A stretch of 64,000 nucleotides of DNA, taken from assembly GCF_023822065.1 (NCBI RefSeq), contig NZ_CP084931.1, forward strand, positions 1 to 64,000, read 5' to 3'. This document shows positions 60,013 to 64,000 of the stretch, piece by piece. The notes below the pieces were generated by a model, which made no database searches, was not told the DNA's origin, and was given only the letters and a program-made list of their open reading frames with translations. The stretch's first letter is position 1. Every line of letters begins with the position of its first letter. Source of the DNA: Sphingomonas morindae. GTDB taxonomy: Bacteria > Pseudomonadota > Alphaproteobacteria > Sphingomonadales > Sphingomonadaceae. Position numbers and translations under genes: made by a program.

Positions 60013-62463
60013 TCAGAATTTATAGGCGGCGGTGATGGTGGCGTGGCGGCCGAAGATCGGACGCCCCAGGAAATAGCCATTGGCATTGGCCGCGCCGCTG
60101 GTGCGGATATTGCCTTCGGTGAGCGCAAGCGTGTTGGTGACATTCTCGACCGTCGCCTGGATCGAGAAACGGTCGTTGAGATCGATCGCCGCGCCCAGGT
60201 CGAGCGTGTCATATTTGCCGAGCTGCTGCTGGTTCTCGATGTCCGCATAGCGGTTGCCGACATGGGTATAGGTGCCGAACAGCCGCGCCTGGCCCCACTC
60301 CGTCCGGAAGGTGTAGGAGGGGATCACCGCGATTAGGAATTTGGGCTGGCGGTTCACGTTATTGCCGGTGTTGGCACCGAAATCCTTGAACTTGCCGTTC
60401 TGGATCACGCCGCGCGTGGCGATCTGCAGCCCCTGGACCGGCCGCACCGCGCCCTCGAACTCGAGCCCGTAGGCGCGCGAGCCGCCGAAGCGGACGACAT
60501 TGGCGCCGTTGATGATGTCCTGGAAGATGAGGTTGCGGAAGCGGTTGTAGAAGCCGGTGAGGAACACGTCGTAGAAGCGGGTCGAGGTTTTGAGACCCAC
60601 TTCATATTGGCGCGCCTTTTGCGGCTTGATGTTCTGCAGCGCGGTGGCGTTGCCGCGCAGATCGTCGAACTGCGGCAGCAGCGCCCCCTGGTTGGCGCGT
60701 AGAAAGCCGTTGAGCTGGTTGGTGAAGGCGTAATCGGCACCCGCCGTCCAGCTGACCTGCGTCTTGGCGTAGCGCGCCGCGCCATAGGTGCCGTTCAGAT
60801 AGGTGGCGCCATTATTGTAGGCCGTCAGCGGATTGCCATCGAGATCGCCGGTGCTGAGATTCTCCAGCACGCCCTTCAGCTTGACGCGCTCCACGCGGAC
60901 GCCGCCATCCAGCCGCAGCTGGCCGATCTTCCATTCGTCGCTGACATAGCCGGCGATATTGTCGCTCTTGTACGCATTGTTGACGGCATAGGTGGCGCCG
61001 CTGGTGAAGCCGTTGCGCGTCAGCTGCGTGCCATCGGCAAGGCTGGCGTTCAGCACGCGCGCCTGCGGCTCGAGCGCGAGCAGCACATTGTTGCCGAGAT
61101 ACCAGATGTCGTGGTCCTTCACATGGGCGTAATAGCCGCCCAGCGTGAGGGTATTGCCCGTGAAGATCTCCTTCGAGAGCTTAAGCTCGTCGGTGAAGCT
61201 CTCGATATGCTTCTCGACCGACCAGATGCCCGCCTGGATGGTCTGCTGATCGCCGGTCAGCGCCGCGCCGCTATCGGCATAGGTGACGCTGCCCGGTCGG
61301 CCGTTCAGATATTGCGCCACGGTCTGCGGATTGCTGCCGGTGAAGAGCGCGCTGGTATTGGCCTGGCCCTTGGTGAAGTTGACATTGTTCTGCACCTGGA
61401 AGGCGCCGAAATCATAATTGAAGGTGCTGCCCACCGTGTAGATGCGCGCGCCGCGGCCGTTGGAGAGATCGATCTGCTTCTTCTGCGTCGGCCCGCCATT
61501 CACGCTCGGGCCGGTCTCGATCTGGGTGACCTCGATCTCCTTGCCGACCAGCGTGTCGAACCGCGCGTCGAAGCCGGGCAGGGTGCGGAACTTGCCGCTG
61601 CCATCCTCGATCAGCGGCATCGGCGTGTAGAAGGCGTTCTTGTCGTCGAGATAGCGGCCATAGACGGTGAGCTTGCCCGCATCGAAGCGGTGCGTGACGC
61701 TGCCCGTGATCTGGCCGCCGAGATCGCCGGTGAAGCCGGTGTGGCGCAGCCCGTCCGAATAGCGGTAGAAGCCGCCGATCATATAGCTGGTGTCGCCGCT
61801 GATCGGCCCCTGGGCGACGAAATCGCCGCGATACATGCCCTCGGTGCCATAGGTGGCGCGCAGCGACAGGTGCGGATCGGCGGTGCCTTCCTTGAGGATG
61901 AAGTTGGAGGTGGCGCCGGGCTGGCCGTTGGAGAAGATGGGGCTCGGGCCGCCGCGCAGCACCTCCACCCGCTCGACCGTATCGTCGATACGGAACAGCG
62001 AGCTGTCCTCGAGGAAGGAGAGCGAGGAGGGGGCGAAGATCGGCGAGCCGTTCATCTCGACGGTGAGGAAGGGCGCGTCGCCGGTGGAGGGGAAGCCGCG
62101 GATGAAGACGTTGGCGCCCACCGAGCCGCCCGATGTCTCGACCCACACGCCCGGCACGATCTTGAGCAGATCGGCGGTGGAAATGGGGGCGACGTCGCGG
62201 ATCTGCTGGGCCGAGGCGGTGGAAATGGAATAGCTCGCATCGAGCTTGCGCAGACCCTCGCGATTGGCGTTGCCGGTGACGACGATCTCCTGCGCCTGTT
62301 GCGGGCCGGCATCGGCGGCGGGCGCCTCGGCGACGGGCGGCGGGGCGGTGCCGGCGGCCGTGGCGGCATCCGGTGTGGCGGGCGCCTGGGCCAACGCGGC
62401 GCCACTGAGCGCGGTGGCCGCCAACAGCGTCGCGGTGGCGAGGGTCAAGGTCGTGCGGGACAT
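60013..62463 (-). CDS. TonB-dependent receptor, probable trehalose-linked
   Basis: An 816-residue receptor (GGAG before the ATG at 62463; signal LLAATALSGAALAQA). After an Ala/Pro linker comes the TonB-box-like QEIVVTGNANREGLRKLDAS and a plug (VAPISTADLLKIVPGVWVET, NVFIRGFPSTGDAPFLTVEM). The barrel ends PIFGRHATITAAYKF. It is followed by treA, so a role in trehalose capture is inferred. It is related to the partial receptor upstream: both share DGxxxTRxGFTSGA, the WTAG(A/H)xYA region and the C-terminal GRPI(F/L)GRxA motif. The two look like a diverged tandem duplication. Confidence 0.93.
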   Translation of the reverse strand: MSRTTLTLATATLLAATALSGAALAQAPATPDAATAAGTAPPPVAEAPAADAGPQQAQEIVVTGNANREGLRKLDASYSISTASAQQIRDVAPISTADLLKIVPGVWVETSGGSVGANVFIRGFPSTGDAPFLTVEMNGSPIFAPSSLSFLEDSSLFRIDDTVERVEVLRGGPSPIFSNGQPGATSNFILKEGTADPHLSLRATYGTEGMYRGDFVAQGPISGDTSYMIGGFYRYSDGLRHTGFTGDLGGQITGSVTHRFDAGKLTVYGRYLDDKNAFYTPMPLIEDGSGKFRTLPGFDARFDTLVGKEIEVTQIETGPSVNGGPTQKKQIDLSNGRGARIYTVGSTFNYDFGAFQVQNNVNFTKGQANTSALFTGSNPQTVAQYLNGRPGSVTYADSGAALTGDQQTIQAGIWSVEKHIESFTDELKLSKEIFTGNTLTLGGYYAHVKDHDIWYLGNNVLLALEPQARVLNASLADGTQLTRNGFTSGATYAVNNAYKSDNIAGYVSDEWKIGQLRLDGGVRVERVKLKGVLENLSTGDLDGNPLTAYNNGATYLNGTYGAARYAKTQVSWTAGADYAFTNQLNGFLRANQGALLPQFDDLRGNATALQNIKPQKARQYEVGLKTSTRFYDVFLTGFYNRFRNLIFQDIINGANVVRFGGSRAYGLEFEGAVRPVQGLQIATRGVIQNGKFKDFGANTGNNVNRQPKFLIAVIPSYTFRTEWGQARLFGTYTHVGNRYADIENQQQLGKYDTLDLGAAIDLNDRFSIQATVENVTNTLALTEGNIRTSGAANANGYFLGRPIFGRHATITAAYKF

Positions 62464-62613
62464 GGGCTTACTCCAAGGAATGAGGATGATGCATCGGGCA
62501 TGCGCGGTCCCGGCCCGGCGCGGCGGTGCCGCGCGGGATCGGGGCAGCGAGGGAAGGGGGCGGCGCCCGCTCAGGGCGGGCTGCGCGGCGGAGGCCTTTG
62601 GCTGGTCACGGCA

Positions 62614-64000
62614 TCAGAACCGGTAGCGGGCGCTGAACTCGGCCGCGCGGCCGAGGATCGGGCGGCCGAAGATCGCGCCGCTCGCCTGCGCGCCGAGCGC
62701 GCGCGGGTTGGCCTCGGTCAGCCCGATCGTGTCGAGCAGATTGTCCGCGACGATCTGAAGCCGGAACCGGGCGCTGAGATCCAGCGTCAGCGCCGCGTCC
62801 CATTGGATGAAGCGCGGCAGCAGCTGGGCATTCTGCACGTCGGAGAAGCGATCGCCCATGAAGCGGACGGTGGTGGAGAGGCGCGCCTGCACGGATCGGA
62901 TCCGGAGATCATAGGCGGGCTCGATCCGCCATTGCCAGCGCGGCTGGCGCTGCACGCGGTTGCCGCTGAGATCGGTCTGACCGGCATCGGTGTAGAAGCG
63001 ATGATAGCGGGCATCGAGCCAGCTGCCCGAGACGTTGATCGACAAGCCGGCGAGCGGACGCGCCACGCCTTCCAGTTCCAGCCCCGTGGCGCGCGCGCCG
63101 CCGATCGAGGCGAGCGGTGCGCCGGCGGTGATGACGGTGGTGGCGAGCCCGTCGAACCGGTTGTGGAACAGGGTGGCGACAAGGCTGAGCGGCGCGGTGG
63201 TGAGCGTCACCCCGCCCTCGATCGTATCGATCCTGGGCGCCACGCGGATGCCGTCGCGCAGATTGTCGAAAAAGGGAAAGCTATGGCCGCGGCTGTAGCG
63301 CACAAAGCCGCCGAGCGCGGCGCTCGCCGCATAATGCGCGCCCGCCGTCCACGACCAGGCGCCTCCGCGATAGCGCACCGGCGTGGTGGTTCCGGTCAGC
63401 CGGGCATCGCCATTGTCGTAGAGGGTGAGCGGATCGCCGTCCGGCCCGGCGGGGCCGCTGGCGCCATTGTCGGCGATGCGGCCATCGACCGCGTGGTGCT
63501 GGTAGCGCAGCCCGCCATCGAGGCGGAGCCGCGTGTCGACGCGGATTTCCTCGACCGCGTAGAAGGCGGCGTCGTCGGCGGTGTAGCGCGCATCGACCAG
63601 GAAGTTGGCGCCGCTGGTAAAGCCGTCCCGCGTCACGATCCGGCCATCGGCGAGCACCATATCGAGCCGGCGCGCCTGGGGCGTGGCGGTCAGCAGCAGC
63701 GTGTTGCCGATCGTCCAGCGATCGCGCGAGCGGCTGCGCGCCGCATAGAGTCCGATCGTCGCCTTGCTCGCGCCCGCCAGCCATTCGAGCGAGGCGTCGT
63801 TGACCAGCGCCGAGATCCGCTTGGAGACCAGCCAGACACCCGCTTCCACCACGGGCTGGCTGAAGGCCACGGGCTGATTGTCGTTGGCGGTGCGCAGCGT
63901 GGCGATCTGCCCGCCCAGCCGCGCGGCGAACGCTTCGGCGCTCTGTGGCGGCTCGGCGGCGGAGACGAGGCCGGTGGTATCGGCATGGCCCGCGAGCAGG
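62614..64000 (-). CDS. TonB-dependent receptor, C-terminal part (runs off right edge)
   Basis: The frame is open from the window edge to a stop at 62614, giving about 462 residues of barrel. It ends RPILGRAAEFSARYRF. Segments VTRDGFTSGANFLVDARYT, WSWTAGAHYAASAALGGF and GGARATGLELEGVARPL correspond to those of the neighbouring receptor. The plug and signal peptide lie outside the window. It is 150 bases upstream of that receptor and likely in the same operon leading to treA. Confidence 0.92.
   Translation of the reverse strand, partial: LLAGHADTTGLVSAAEPPQSAEAFAARLGGQIATLRTANDNQPVAFSQPVVEAGVWLVSKRISALVNDASLEWLAGASKATIGLYAARSRSRDRWTIGNTLLLTATPQARRLDMVLADGRIVTRDGFTSGANFLVDARYTADDAAFYAVEEIRVDTRLRLDGGLRYQHHAVDGRIADNGASGPAGPDGDPLTLYDNGDARLTGTTTPVRYRGGAWSWTAGAHYAASAALGGFVRYSRGHSFPFFDNLRDGIRVAPRIDTIEGGVTLTTAPLSLVATLFHNRFDGLATTVITAGAPLASIGGARATGLELEGVARPLAGLSINVSGSWLDARYHRFYTDAGQTDLSGNRVQRQPRWQWRIEPAYDLRIRSVQARLSTTVRFMGDRFSDVQNAQLLPRFIQWDAALTLDLSARFRLQIVADNLLDTIGLTEANPRALGAQASGAIFGRPILGRAAEFSARYRF

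Overview
The window looks like part of a large extrachromosomal replicon (megaplasmid or chromid) of a GC-rich alphaproteobacterium of the Sphingomonadales type. The grounds are very high GC with GC3-biased codons, five TonB-dependent receptors (TBDRs), MucR and LysR/IclR/AraC regulators, many exported glycosidases, and a complete ParA-ParB-RepA (RPA-type) replication/partition block with direct repeats near 36-40 kb. No rRNA, tRNA, transposase or CRISPR array was seen. Species and replicon type are inferences.

Layout. 0-7 kb: N-terminal part of a chemotaxis receptor, an exported GH2 glycosidase, an aldo/keto reductase, two small ORFs and a DUF1348 gene remnant. 7-10.7 kb: a MerR regulator diverging from a copper-handling operon (glutaredoxin/MauE fusion, CopA multicopper oxidase, CopB) across a textbook MerR-type promoter. 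10.7-16 kb: M13 peptidase, lipoprotein esterase, NAD(P)-binding protein, LysR regulator. 16-23 kb: a sugar locus with GH42, GH29, a zinc dehydrogenase, IclR and a membrane acyltransferase of the heparan-glucosaminide acetyltransferase type. 23-28 kb: AraC, a cytochrome b plus sulfite-oxidase-fold molybdoenzyme, a metallophosphatase coupled to a membrane-anchored Pro/Ala-rich protein, and a lone ModE-like helix-turn-helix protein. 28-34 kb: a three-gene RND efflux operon. 34-40.3 kb: winged-helix protein, MucR, HU, iteron-like origin, RepA, ParB, ParA, and three candidate parS sites. 40-42.7 kb: an 801-residue exported protein of unknown function. 42.9-49.6 kb: a tightly overlapping TBDR - glycoamylase-fold glucanase - GH3 operon that fits beta-1,2-glucan use. 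50-53.5 kb: DUF2256 protein, siderophore-type TBDR and PepSY membrane protein (iron). 53.6-64 kb: sugar-type TBDR, Ada DNA-repair protein, periplasmic trehalase downstream of a TBDR, and a second related TBDR running off the right edge.

How it fits together. The replicon carries scavenging cassettes: receptors bring oligosaccharides or ferric chelates through the outer membrane, exported glycosidases (GH2, GH3, GH29, GH37, GH42, glucanase) cut them, and local regulators control the sets. Copper detoxification and multidrug efflux add stress resistance. Several small remnants and a 13-C homopolymer mark sites of past or continuing change. Starts were moved inward from the longest ORF where a signal peptide or Shine-Dalgarno (SD) sequence supported it.
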